Shown: in pieces, positions 12,544 through 24,374 of the stretch
Layout: each line of letters starts with the position of its first letter
Numbering within the stretch: the first letter of the stretch is position 1
Assembly: GCA_002099365.1 (NCBI GenBank)
Contig: MSED01000011.1
Span: 5,001-69,000, forward strand
DNA length: 64,000 nt
Reading direction: 5' to 3'
Source: Phialophora verrucosa
Lineage: Eukaryota; Ascomycota; Eurotiomycetes; Chaetothyriales; Herpotrichiellaceae
Translations under genes and position numbers: made by a program
Notes under the pieces: model-generated
Seen by the model: only the letters and a program-made list of their open reading frames with translations
Told to the model about the DNA's origin: nothing
Databases searched by the model: none

Positions 12544-15232
12544 ATATACTTTATTTCTATTACCTTTTAAATTTATCTTTACAGCTTTTTACTAAAAGCC
12601 TAGACTAATCCTACTATTAAGATATTTAAAGCTTAGCGTTAATTATAACCGAAGCCGCCGGTTATTCAGCTAAATCCTAATTCTATAGTTCCTACTGACC
12701 GACGATAAAAATACTAAGCTTCTAATACCTATACAGTCGATAACTAGCCTATCTTATTAGTGCGTTACCCTACCTAAACTAATAAAGTATCCCTTAAAGT
12801 TACTGTTAAAGCTGTTAATTAGAACGATTCGGACTATATTAATAACTTCTTTAGCTATATTAAAATTAAGTATAAAGAAATAGGTAACTAGCGTAACGCG
12901 ATAGCTTAAAAGGTTTATAACTTAATAAAGTATTATAAATTTATTAAGACCGAATTTAAGAAGTACCGTATATTAGTTTCCGGAAAAGAAGAGTTTAGTA
13001 AGAGATATAACTATCGAGGGGAACTCCGATTAAAACTCCTTTCGAATTATATATATATAAGCGATATTAAAATATTTATTAATAAATATAAAGAAAAGAA
13101 TATTAAACTACTCTTAAAGGAAATTATAAAGCTACCTCTCTAGACTTCTATAGAGTTCTTTAACTAACTTATTATTTTATATAGCGAAGATATTACTACT
13201 CTATTAAATTAGTATTAATATATTTAAAAGTATTTATTATATTTTAATAAAACGCCTTTAATAATATTATAAATAGCTTTATACGAGATAATCTATTAAT
13301 TTATAAGAATTAAGAGATAACTAAAACTAAGGCGCTACTTCTTTACTATATTATATTTAACTACTAATAATTTATAAATTATTATAAATAAAGGCGCGGC
13401 TACTAATAAAGCTACCTAAGATAAAGATTAAAGTAATCCTAAATAAACTCTTATAATTAAAAGATATAGATTAACTAAAGTAGACGGACTATAGTAAATC
13501 AGCGCTTAACCTCTTAATTATATAAACTTAATCGCCTTGAAAGAACGTCTAAATATAAAGATAGCTCTATTTACGCCGCTAAAGTAAATTATCAAGCTTA
13601 TACTAAAGACTACTAGTTATTAGCTTATTACGCGTAAGGAGACCGGTAAGCTTCCTATTTCTATAATCGCGAATCTTTTAGAATTAAGTAGGTCTACTAT
13701 TACTCTAATTAAGCGACTAAATATTTAGCGGAAATAAATCGAGTAAGCTAGTTTAGAATCGCCCTAAACTTTAAGTCCTATAGCGCTAATTCTTATAAAG
13801 CTATAGTAAAGTATAGTAACGATTAAATTAAATTTAGCTAAGGTATATTAAAAAGGATTAGTTCAGCTTATAAAGCTTAACGAACCCTATCCTATTCTTA
13901 GAAATAAAGAATAGGTAAAGCTAATAAAGAATAACTCTATCGATATCTTAAGGGTATTAAAAAGACTCCGCCTATAAATAACGACTTTTAGCCTTAATAC
14001 TTTAATACCTATATATAAATTATTTATAAAGAAGCCGAAAATCTTTAATATATTCTATAATATTAAAATTAGTTAGTAGACTATAAACTAAGGAATATAT
14101 ATTACAAGTCCCTTTAGTGCTATTCCTCCGCTCGAGTTAATTATAGCTAATACTTCTTCGATATTATTAAATCTAATCTTAAATATTTAGCTAGCTATTT
14201 AGTTTATCTAGTTAATAATTTAGCGATATAGTATATTATTATAAATTTAAAGCCGACGAGATAATTAGCGCGCTATCGCTACTCGTAAAATATATACTTA
14301 AATCCTATATAATTATATATCTTTATATAGCTGAGAAGAATATTAAATTATACCTTAAAGGTTTAGAACGAATCGCAGTATATTATAAAGATCCGATAAA
14401 AGGTCTTAACTAACTAATTAAAAGATAGGAAAAGAAATAAGGTTAGCGGCGTTATTAAGTTCTTCTTAGTTACTTTAATTATTATACAGTTAATATTTTA
14501 TCTTATAGCCTAAAGATAGCTCGCCTTAGTCCTACTAATTCCGGATAAATCAGTAACTCCTTTATTAAAGCTAGAATTACTTCCTATCGTAAAGAAGCTT
14601 ATATATAGTATAAATATATTATAAGCTTAATATTCTAAAGCTAAGTTAATTCTTACCTTAAAGCTAAATAAATAGTTAAGTTTAAAGGTTAGGAAGATAT
14701 AAACGACTATATAAGACGCCTTATTATATTTAATAATAACTTAAAGGGAGAAGGAAACTATTAGTTATTTCTTATCGCCGATATTATAACTTAATCCTAT
14801 TTAATTATTAATTCCTTACTAACCTAAACTTAAGGAGCTATAACTATAATAAACTTCTTTATTAAATAGCTAGATACTAAAGTCTTTAGTATTACCTCTT
14901 ATAAGATAAAGCTTATTTCGAATTAATAAGGCGATACTTACAGCTATAGACTTTAGGTTATTAAGAATACTATAGCTATTACTAATATAGAGACATATAA
15001 ATCTCAACGCCTTTAATAGATACTTTCGGCCGTTACTATAAATATCAAAGATTAATATAAGGTTACGTAAAACATCTATAGGATAGTTAAATATAAAGTA
15101 AAGGCTATAGGGTTATCTCCTGAACCGAGAGTAAGAAGTCTAAAGAGATTAGAAGATAAGTAAATTAATAACTTTAGAGAGGTGATAGAGAAGCTTATAA
15201 AAGGTGGTAAGATTAGTTCTAAGAGTACTTAA
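12544..15232 (+). pseudogene. Family A third ORF relic, copy 1 (53-bp deletion)
   Basis: This corresponds to the 2742-nt frame in copies 2 and 3, ending at the TAA at 15230-15232, 35 bp before the 3' LTR. It measures 2689 nt because 53 bp are missing near 14237, between two short GATATA repeats, which shifts the frame. Up to that point the frame is broken only by TAA/TAG. The predicted protein is Lys-, Ile-, Leu- and Gln-rich with no evident transmembrane run, and I do not recognise a family. Confidence 0.75.
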
Positions 15233-15254
15233 GCGAGGTCGTTAAGAAGCGAGC

Positions 15255-15267
15255 GATAAGGGAGGGA
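15255..15267 (+). other. Polypurine tract of family A copy 1
   Basis: GATAAGGGAGGGA sits directly before the 3' LTR, in the expected place for plus-strand priming. The same tract is found at 31946-31958 and, reversed, at 40037-40049. Confidence 0.85.
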
Positions 15268-15566
15268 TATAATAGGGCGGTGATACTTATAGCGCTAATT
15301 AGCTACACGTACCTATATAATATATAAATAAGTAACCGTACCATCTAATTAGTTAAATCCTTAGCGTAAGGCTATATACCTCCGCTATATATTATAGGTA
15401 GAGTAGTTATACGTATTTAATATATATATATACTATAGATAATAAAATATATAATACCTTTACTTATAAAGCTATTTATTACTATATAGTGTACTAGGGA
15501 CGAAGAGGTAGTGCCTACCGCCGTATAACCCTTCACCTAGAGGCTATAAAGCCTCACCTTAGTTTA
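15268..15566 (+). repeat. Family A copy 1, 3' LTR
   Basis: A 299-bp LTR, same ends as the others, starting TATAATAGGG and ending AGTTTA (CA to TA). It is followed at 15567 by TTACTTTAGTACTTTAG, which resumes the interrupted LINE and matches 18938 onward. Confidence 0.95.
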
Positions 15567-15665
15567 TTACTTTAGTACTTTAGCTTCTTATAGAGTAGAT
15601 ATATATAATTTAAAGTCTCCTTAATAATTTATAAGTAGCTTTAATACTCTATATAAATATTATAA
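15567..15665 (+). mobile_element. LINE copy 1, continuation after the family A insertion
   Basis: About 100 bp match 18938-19045 of LINE copy 2 (RT region). The alignment stops near 15665, just before the 5' end of LINE copy 2. Either copy 2 inserted here and the remainder of copy 1 was lost, or copy 1 was truncated earlier. I did not find the rest of copy 1 after the end of copy 2. Confidence 0.8.
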
Positions 15666-15849
15666 GAGTAATTATAATATAATAAAAAACTACTATATTA
15701 AGCCGCGTAAGGTTACGAGCGACTATAAACAGCTATAAGTAGCCTAGTAATAGCTATACGTCTCCTAGAAGGAGAGAAATAGAGGGTATTAACCCTATAG
15801 CTTAAGGGGAAAGCTAAGGGGAAGCTCCCCCCCCTACCAGCTAAATAAT

Positions 15850-17237
15850 AAGCGCGCGGTCCCGGAAGGCTACAGAGCTATACAAGAAGCTCTAAAGACT
15901 TACGGACAGTTCGGAGATTATAGAAAGAGACGGGAAAGAGTACTTAATGGTCGAAAAAGACATGTTAATTAAGATTATTAAGGCTTAAACTAATAATAAC
16001 GTAATATTATATAACTACGCGGTTATGGATAATATCGAGAGGATCCTTAAGAATACGAAGGAAATTAAGAAGAAACTTAAGGGGAGTAATAAGGGCCCGT
16101 TAAAGATATAGAGTTAGGTAGCAGCCCTCTCGCCGGGAGCGCTATACCTCTCCCTAGCGCTCTAGGCGCTAGCGAAGCGACGCGATAGGGAGATTATAGT
16201 TACGATCCGAGACAAGAAGGAGAGCGAGTATATTTAGAATATAGGTATTAAGGCTTTTCTCGATATAATTTATTATAAAGAACTAAAGAAGGCGATAAGG
16301 AATATCTTAATAGTAAAGAAATTAAAGAGTAGCGACCTCTTATTTACTACTATAGATATAAACTTAAGGGTTACCTTTAAGAAGAATCTCGACTAGTTAC
16401 GAGTTATCGCGCTATTAGCGAGAGTAAAGAGGATAACCTTCTTAATCTTCGCTTACTTTATCTATAAGGCTATAATTAATATCTCTTAATAGTTATAAAT
16501 AGCTACGATAATTTAAGAATAGAACTAACGCCTCTACTTAAGTCTTAAGGTTCTATAGGTAAGCTAGCCTAGAGGTATAGTAAAGAATAAGAAGGTAGTA
16601 GGCTCTATCGTTCTAGAGGTTCCGACCGCGGCCGAAGTAAACTAATTAATTATAGAAGGGCTAATTATTAACTATAAGATTAAGGAATATAAGAGGTTTA
16701 TAAAGGAGGTAAGAGTTATATAGTATTATAATTACTAACGCTTCGGGTATATTACACGAGTCTATAGGAATCCTATAGTATATATTAACTACGCGGAGTA
16801 TTATTCGACTCGCGAATACTTAAAACTATAAGATACTACCCGTAAATATACTCTCTATAAAGGGAACTACGCGGCTTAGAATAGGAGGTACTAGTACTAA
16901 AAGGCCGAGAAGGAGAGGGCGCGGGACCTAAAGGAGGGAGTATACCGGCTATATAGCGATAAGTTATAGAAAACCCTAAAGAGTACCGAACTACCCTAAC
17001 CTTAAGTAGTTATAGCACCTCCTAAGGCTATACTATAAGCCCTAAGATAGAGAGGGAGGCTAATTATTATCTCCTTAGCGGGGCGCGACCTTAAGTAAAT
17101 ATAGCTTAATATAATAGGGAAAAGAACAGTAAGTAATATATCGCTACCGCCCGTAAGCTAACAGAATAAGTCCCCCTTAAAGAGGATAAGAGAGATAATA
17201 GAGATTAAATTTTTAAGTAGAGATACACTAGATTATA
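15850..17237 (+). pseudogene. LINE ORF1 (Gag-like, zinc-knuckle) relic, copy 2
   Basis: This is the RNA-binding ORF1 of a Tad1-like LINE. The frame reads through EIIERDGKEYLMVEKDM near 15915-15965, a central region typical of Tad ORF1, and a run of zinc knuckles at about 16720-16900. The knuckles include QRFGYIT, EYYSTREYLK and YKGNYAAQ, where Tyr stands for ancestral Cys or His (TGC or CAC to TAC). Interruptions are TAA/TAG only. The end is placed at the stop near 17235. It would coat LINE RNA; it is now dead. Confidence 0.85.
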
Positions 17238-17249
17238 AATAAATACGGA

Positions 17250-20200
17250 GCGTCTATAGATCTTATAATATAATATTAACTATAGGAAGGAATTTACTTT
17301 TATTTTATTACTAAAGAATATAAAAATATTTAAGTTTAATATTATCGTAATTTAAGAGCTATAGAGGAACCGCTTTATTACTATAAAGTACTACTCGATA
17401 TAACTTCTATTCTATTTAGTATATCCTCTATTTAAGGATATAAGAGTATATCTCTATATTAATAAAAGGCTTAATATTAACTTATAGAACGTTACGAACT
17501 ATTCTATAGACTTTTAGATAATTATAATAAAATAGGGTATAGATTAAGTATTAATAAATATATATAATATCTATAACTTAAGCCCTTACTTATATATATT
17601 ATACCTTTAAGATACGCTTACCTAGCTTCCCGAGAGGTTACGGATAGAAGCGACTAGCCTTATAATAAGAGACCTTAACTTTTATTACCCTCTCTAGAAC
17701 AGCTCTAGTAAGATAACTTACTATATAGCTATTAACAGTTTCCTCGATATTACGCGGGACTATACGCTATCCTTTATAACCCCCTTAGGTTTAGTGACTT
17801 AGGCTAAAAGAGGATTTATAAGTATAATCGACTTAGCCTTTATTTTTACTATATACCTCTATAGAGTTCTTCGATATATTACGAGACGAGATTTAACTTA
17901 ATCCTTAAACTATCTACTAGTAAAGACTATAATTAAAGTATAGGTGAAACTCGCTATAACCGCTTAGAGAAGAAACTAGAAGAAGATCGACCCGGAGGTA
18001 CTAACTAAAGCCCTCGAGAAGAGAGATACCTCTCTAGCCCCCCTCTCTACTAGGGAATAGATTAATATAGCGGTTAATAACCTTATATAGATAGTTATAA
18101 GCGCTATTAAGGTAACTATCCTATAAGTAAAGGTATTATAATATAATAAGCTCTACTAAATACCGGTATATTTATAAGCTATTATAGAATACTAAAGGGT
18201 ATATCTTAATTATCTCTATAATAATATAGAGGAGTCTATAGAGCTATAAAGGGTTATAAGGAATAGAAAGGTTATAGTTATCCGTAAGGTAAAGTAATAA
18301 ATATTCCGCTAATAGATCGCGGAAGTAGCGGAAACTTTAGAAGACCTCTAGAGGATTAATAAGTGGTCGAAACGAGCGGGAACTGTAAGAAGCCTCCCGT
18401 AACTCCCGGAAATTAATATTATTAATAAGAACGGGACGCGAAATATAGCTACTAAACTCTAAGAAAAATTCTAAGCCTTTCGAGAACGGTTCTTCTTAGT
18501 AGAGGTATAAGCGGATATAAGCGATATTAAGCTATTAACTTACTTAGATCCTCTATTTACTTTAGATAGGGTAAAGGAGGACGAAGTTTCCGCTATAATC
18601 CAGAGCGTTATAAGTAAGAAGGCGCTAGACTTTAACTAAATCCCTAACTTAATCCTTAAGGCTATAGCTTTATAGCTAGTCCCGAAACTTATAAATATCT
18701 TCTTAGCTTCATTACAACTCGAGTACTACCCTTAGGAGTAAAAATAAACGGTTACGCTAATCCTTAGAAAGTAGAATAAAGTAGATTATATATCTATTAG
18801 AGTATACTATCTAATCGCTCTCCTAAACTTAATAGATAAGATACTTAAGATTATAATAGCTTAAAGGCTATCGGAACTAGTAGAAACTTATTACCTTCTC
18901 TCGGACTTATAAATAAAAGCCCGGAAGAGGAGATTAATTACTTTAGTACTTTAGCTCTTTATAAAGTAGGTATATATAATTTAGAATCTCTTTAGTAATC
19001 TATAAATAGCTTTAATACTCTATATAAATATTATAAGGGTATATAATAATATCTCCCGCTTAAGGCTTCTCTATAATCTATAGATATAAAGAGTTTTAAC
19101 CCTTATTATTAACTAAATAAAGAGCTTTCTAGAAGAAAGGATAATTACCCTTAAGACAATAGAAGAAGAGTTACTATACTTTAATATAACTAAAGGAATC
19201 TCTTAGGGGTCGCTAATATCGCTAATTATCTTCCTCTTCTTTATTATTAATCTCTTCGATAAGATTAATAATAAAGAGCTTTATATTTCTTTAATTAAAT
19301 TTATAAATAATACTTATATTCTAACCTATAGTAAATTAATAGAGCGGAACTACACGAAACTTAAAAGAATTTACTAGAAATACTAGTAATAAGCGTATTA
19401 TTATAGAGTAAAGTTCGCTTTAGAGAAATATAAACTTATTTACTTTACGAGAAAGCCTAAAAGGTTTAATATAGCGGTCTTAATAAATATCGACGAGCTA
19501 CGACTCTTCGCGAAAATATCCGTCTATATCTTAAGTGTTTAGGTAGATTTAAAACTAAAGTAGGGAGTATACCTATAGTACATTAAGGGTCGGTTTAAGT
19601 CGTAACTTTTAGTGTTTAGTTATATTATATAATTAACTTAGGGAGTAAGCCTACTATAGGCTTAGCTAATTTACTTAGTAGTCCTCTAGCCTACACTTAG
19701 TTATACGCTAAATATTTAATAGGGCTTAAAGGGCTCTAGTCTTATATTAAAAGTAACTAAGAAGAGTCTAGAGGTTATATAAAACTAAGGGCTTTAATTT
19801 ATAACTAGAGTGTATAGGGCGGTAAGGGGGTTAACCCTTAAAAAGAAGGCGGTAATACTCTCGATAAGCCTATATATAAAAAGGTAGCTAGCTATTTACT
19901 TTATTTAAATATATAATACCCCTGTAAATTAGTTTATAAAGGAGAAGTATAAGATAATATAGTTACGATACTCTATAATAAGATAATAGGCTATAAGATA
20001 AAGGATAACCCCTATAGTAATAAAACTTCTCTAGTTGGAAAGGATATTCCCTACCCCCTTCCGTTCCGAAGTATTATAATAAATATAACTTAGCTTAGAA
20101 GAACTATACTCGAGACTCTAGAGGGCTACTTAAAAGAAGCTAACCTAATAATAATAGGATAAAAGCTAAGCTAAATATATAGAGTCGATCCCGCCTAATA

Positions 20201-20577
20201 AAAGACCCTTAACGCTTTACTTAATAAGATATAACCCGAAGGAACTATATATAACCTTCCTAAAGGCGCTAAGCTCCCTTATAATATAGATCCGGACTAA
20301 GAAGATTAGGCTAAATACCTTCCTTTATAAAAGGAGGGTTCTTAATATTCTCTCTATATATAGTTATAGCTAGCTATAATAAATAATAAAGTATATTATT
20401 TAGTACTACCTTAACTAGAAGGAAAGGAGAACACCCCTTTAAAGCCTTATATAGTAGGGAAACTACTAGAAACTCTTTAAAACTTCGGGGGAGGTAGAAG
20501 TAGTAGCGATATAGCTATAGTAGACGAGACTCTTACTTTAGTTTAGCTTAAGAATACCTCTTTAGCTAAGCCCCTAT
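17250..20577 (+). pseudogene. LINE ORF2 (endonuclease-RT) relic, copy 2
   Basis: This is the LINE replication protein. The N-terminal endonuclease shows ILQYN (17265), IQELQRNRF (ancestral IQEPWRN) near 17345 and YINKRL near 17455. The RT region includes the ISKKALDFNQIPN-type motif (ancestral GPDGIPN) near 18615, the YRPIALLN-like YYLIALLNLIDKILK near 18805, ISQGSLISLI near 19205 (ancestral QGSPLSP) and FINNT for the catalytic FVDDT near 19305. A C-terminal region follows to the LTR junction. Its length is near the ~1150 aa usual for Tad ORF2. Stops are all RIP-type. Confidence 0.88.
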
Positions 20578-20876
20578 TATAATAGGGCGGTGATGCTTAC
20601 AGCGCTGATTAGCTACACGTGCTTATATAATATACAGATAAGTAACCGTACCATCTAATTAGTTGAATCCTTAGCGTAAGGCTATATACCTCCGCTATAT
20701 ATTATAGGTAGAGTAGTTATACGTATTTAATATATATATATACTATAGGTAATAAAATATATAATATTATTACTTATAAAGCTGTTTATTACTATATAGT
20801 ATACCGGGGACGAAGAGGTAGTACCTACCGCCGTACGACCCTCTACCTAGAGGCCATAAAGCCTTACCCTAGTTTA
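20578..20876 (+). repeat. Family A copy 2, 5' LTR
   Basis: A 299-bp LTR beginning TATAATAGGGCGGTGATG and ending AGTTTA. It contains the AATAAA signal near 20749 and the GAGGCC/ATAA/AGCCTT hairpin near its 3' end. Confidence 0.95.
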
Positions 20877-21392
20877 TTAGTGCCTCTAATAAGAACGTTC
20901 GCCTAAGAATATTCAGACTATAGTAACGCGGGTGAGTCTACGCGCGGCAGGACAATTAAATAGACGACTGAACGACGAAATAACGATATAACGCTATAAA
21001 TAAATAAGGACCGACTAGACTAACTATTTATCTACTTGCCGACTAATTGACTAGAACTAAAGAAGCTAGCTATATATATAGAACCGCTATACGGGGGAAT
21101 TATTTAAATTACTAGTTAAGTAAGTCCGTCCCGCTATACGGGCGTAAGTTGTAAACTATACTAGCTATTTAAGGAGATCGCTGCTTAAGGTATTCTTTTA
21201 AGGTCTTAGCTATATATATTAACTATTACTATATAGAGCGAAAACTAATAACTAAATAACTACCTAAAAGACTAGAGACTAACGACTAGTACTTAAAGAG
21301 GGGAACGTAGTTAACCTTAATACCCCTTAAGCTTTAAAAGAGAGTAGACTATTCGGGACCGAAGATCTATTTAGCGGAGAGCTAGTATTAAA
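20877..21392 (+). other. Family A copy 2, untranslated leader
   Basis: This leader is homologous to 4237-4753. No open frame and no recognised primer binding site. CA and TG are partly retained near 20877-21140. Confidence 0.55.
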
Positions 21393-24374
21393 GTATTAGC
21401 TATATTTAGTAAAGAGAGACTTAATAGTCGGATACGAAGGAATAACTATAGATAGCGACAGAAATTATTAGAATTAAATTAAAAGAGAGGATCCCTTAAG
21501 GCCCCTAAGACTATTTATAAATACTTAAGAAGTAATAACTATTAACTACTAAAAGAAGTAATCTTTTATATATATAAAAATAATAAAATATATAAATATC
21601 TAGAGTTTAAATTACTTTACTTAAGAAGATAAGACTTATATTTATTTTATTTTATTAATTTAATAAAGAAGAGCTAAAGATAGCTTTATTTAAGGCTTTA
21701 AATAGAAAAAGAAAGGTAGTATTATTTACCGCGGCGAGCGATATTATATAGAGATTATTAACGCCGGAAATCTTAACGCCGCTGGTATATACTTCTCCTA
21801 TAGTAATATCTATAAGAGAGATACCTTAGAGCTTAGATAAAAGTAATAACTTACTATACTTTAATAGAAGGAATATAATTATCTTCTTCGAAGAGTTTAA
21901 AGAGCTATATAAGTATAATTAAGTAATAAATAATAAAGAGTATATCTAGAGATCTATATATTTTATATTAAAGATAAAGAAAGAGAGGTATAAAGAGCTT
22001 ATAAAATATAATAAGATAGATTAAATAAAGTTTAAAGAGAGAGTTCTAGATAAATATAAGAATTAAGATAAAATATAGTAAATAATAAATATATATTATC
22101 TTTATATACTTTTAAGACGCTATTATAATAAGTCCTAAAACCTTAATTTATACCTTTATTAGTTCTATAAGGCTATAAAGTACCTAATTAATAATAAAGT
22201 AGAAACTAACTATACCTATTATCGCCTTTTCCTCTCTAGACTACTAAAGGTATATATAGATAAGATTCGGAAGAAGTAGAACTTACTAAATAGGAAGCTA
22301 GAGAACTCGAATTTCTAGAAGTACTAGAAATAAATAAGAGACTTATAGGAAGTTAATAATAAGACTAGTAAGTTTATATAGGGCGTACTAAATAAGAAAT
22401 ATTAAAATTTAATATATAAGAAGAAGACTTAATCTTTTATATTCCGGAAAGAGAAAGCTTAAGAAGATAAATATCGAAAAGATTAACTAGATAGTATAGC
22501 TGTAAAGATTAAAGAGAATATATAAATATAGTTAGTAAAGCCTACGACCTTAGGAAACACTATATCCTTAGTAGATAAATTAACTTAACTAATAAAAGCG
22601 CTTACGCTACTAATCTAGACACGTAATATAATTACTCCCGACTTTATAAATAGATTAATTAAAGCCTTAAGGAGAGTTCCTCTAAAAGCGATCTAGCCTT
22701 TTCGGGAACCTTCTTTCTAAAAACGGTTAGTAAGGTTTAGTAGTAATCTATAGTATTATATTAAAGGGTAATTTAGTCGGCGTAAGTTAAATATAAGTAC
22801 TACTAGAGGGAGCTACTTTCTCTATAACTAATAAGGCTATATATTACGTAAAGATTTATAGTAAATATATTAGAAGGCCGCCGATATATTATATCTTAAC
22901 CTAGATTATAAGATTACGCTAAGAAGGTTTCGCGGTTAAGATTAGCCCTTACTAGTACTACTAATTCCGTAGAAAGAGATAAAGCTTAAATACTTAGAAT
23001 AGATTATACACGAAATTAATAAATATACTAGTATCTCTTTTAAATAGCCTTATAAAACAAAGGAAGAGGATCCGAAGCCGCCCTTAGTAAGGATAAACCT
23101 TATTTAAGCGGTTAAATTAAAGCTAGATTATAGTATACTAAAAGATTCGGAAGATAATTTATATATATCGAAACTAGCTAGGCTAAAAGGAATTTATATT
23201 AACTAGCTAAAGATTAATATTTATATTAACGCCCTTAGAAAGCGATTAGTACCTTAGTAAGGAGGATATATATAAACGAAGTACTCTCGGACTAATATAT
23301 ATAAGTTTATTATAAATAGTTAGTAATATTATATAATACGACGAGTAAAACTAAATAAAGAGATTATCTTTAATAGTATTATAGATAATATTCCCGCGCT
23401 AGAATAGTCGACTAATTAAAGGCTATTAATAACCCTATATAATATATAAGATAACCGAATATATAACCTATAGTCGGAAGATACTAAGATAGGCGATAAT
23501 AATAAGTATATACGCCTAAGGTAAGTTTTATAGCGCCTATATATTATAAAGGAAATATAGTACGGACCGCTTAGTCCTAGACCTCTCCGGAAGGTACTCT
23601 CACAAGATTTAAATAGTGCCGGGAGAATTATTAACTAGCTGTTAGGTTAAGAGGTAACTATTTAATTATAGAATCTACTATTAATAAAAGAAGTATACGA
23701 TAAGTAGTTTTCTTATAAGTATTAACACTATAATAAAGGTAGGTAAGAGCTAATTTATTAGATATATCCTCTATAAGTTAAAATAATATAGACTTAAGAA
23801 GAACTTATTATAAGAGTTAATATAATATAAATAAGCTTTAATAAGAACTGTTTAATATATTCGTAATTATATTATAACAGCTACCTCTATTTACCGGTAA
23901 AGATATAAAGGTAATATAAAGATTTATTACTAAATACCGGAGCGGAGATTAATTTAATATCCTTAAGTCTAGTTAAAGACCGAGGATTATCTTAATTTAT
24001 ATAAAAGATAAAGTTTATCTATAATATTATAAGATTTAATAGAGACCGAGAAGATTTCGTAAATATAATTAAAGATATAATAGTTAATATCGCCGGTATT
24101 AAAGTCTTAACTAATATCTATATAATAAATATTATAAATCTAATATATCGCTTTATTCTAGATAGGCTGTTCTAGAAGGCTACTCGAGGCTTAGTCTAAG
24201 AGAAGGATAATAATATATATATTATAAGTCTAATAGATAGCTTTAACGGGAAGCAGCTTTAGCTTCTTATATAGTTAGCTTCGGATCTTAATAATAATAT
24301 AATAATAAGGTCGATAGTTAAGCTTATATATATATTTACTTTAAAAGGCTAGGCGAGTATAAAGAGATAAAAAG
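21393..24374 (+). pseudogene. Family A gag-protease relic, copy 2
   Basis: Gag and aspartic protease in one frame (codons starting at positions equal to 2 modulo 3). Around 23716-23770 is a motif whose Tyr residues, if reverted to Cys, read C-x2-C-x8-C-x2-C; a preserved CAC codes the His inside the first pair. The protease site at about 23924-23960 reads LLLNTGAEINLIS, that is DTGAEIN with Asp changed to Asn, the best preserved in the window. The N-terminus is uncertain. Confidence 0.8.

Larger units (their letters stand above)
3938..15566 (+). mobile_element. Family A Ty3/Gypsy element, copy 1 (nested in LINE 1)
   Basis: An 11.63-kb LTR retrotransposon bounded by 299-bp LTRs, inserted in LINE copy 1. 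The empty site is preserved in LINE copy 2 near 18938. The flanks (CTAT on the left, TTAC on the right, TTAC at the empty site) fit a 4-bp target duplication altered by mutation. Inside are Gag-protease, RT-RNase H-integrase and a third ORF, in the order seen in the other copies. It is heavily RIP-mutated, and about 51 bp shorter than copy 2 mainly because of a 53-bp deletion in the third ORF. Confidence 0.95.
15687..20577 (+). mobile_element. Tad1-like LINE copy 2, 5' part
   Basis: The most complete LINE in the window: leader, ORF1, ORF2 endonuclease, reverse transcriptase and C-terminal region. It starts near 15687 and is interrupted at 20577 by family A copy 2; the frame picks up again at 32258. 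A CTAT duplication flanks the insertion. With the downstream part up to the A-tract at 34336 it would total about 6.97 kb, close to the ~7 kb of Tad elements. It is RIP-mutated throughout. Confidence 0.9.
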
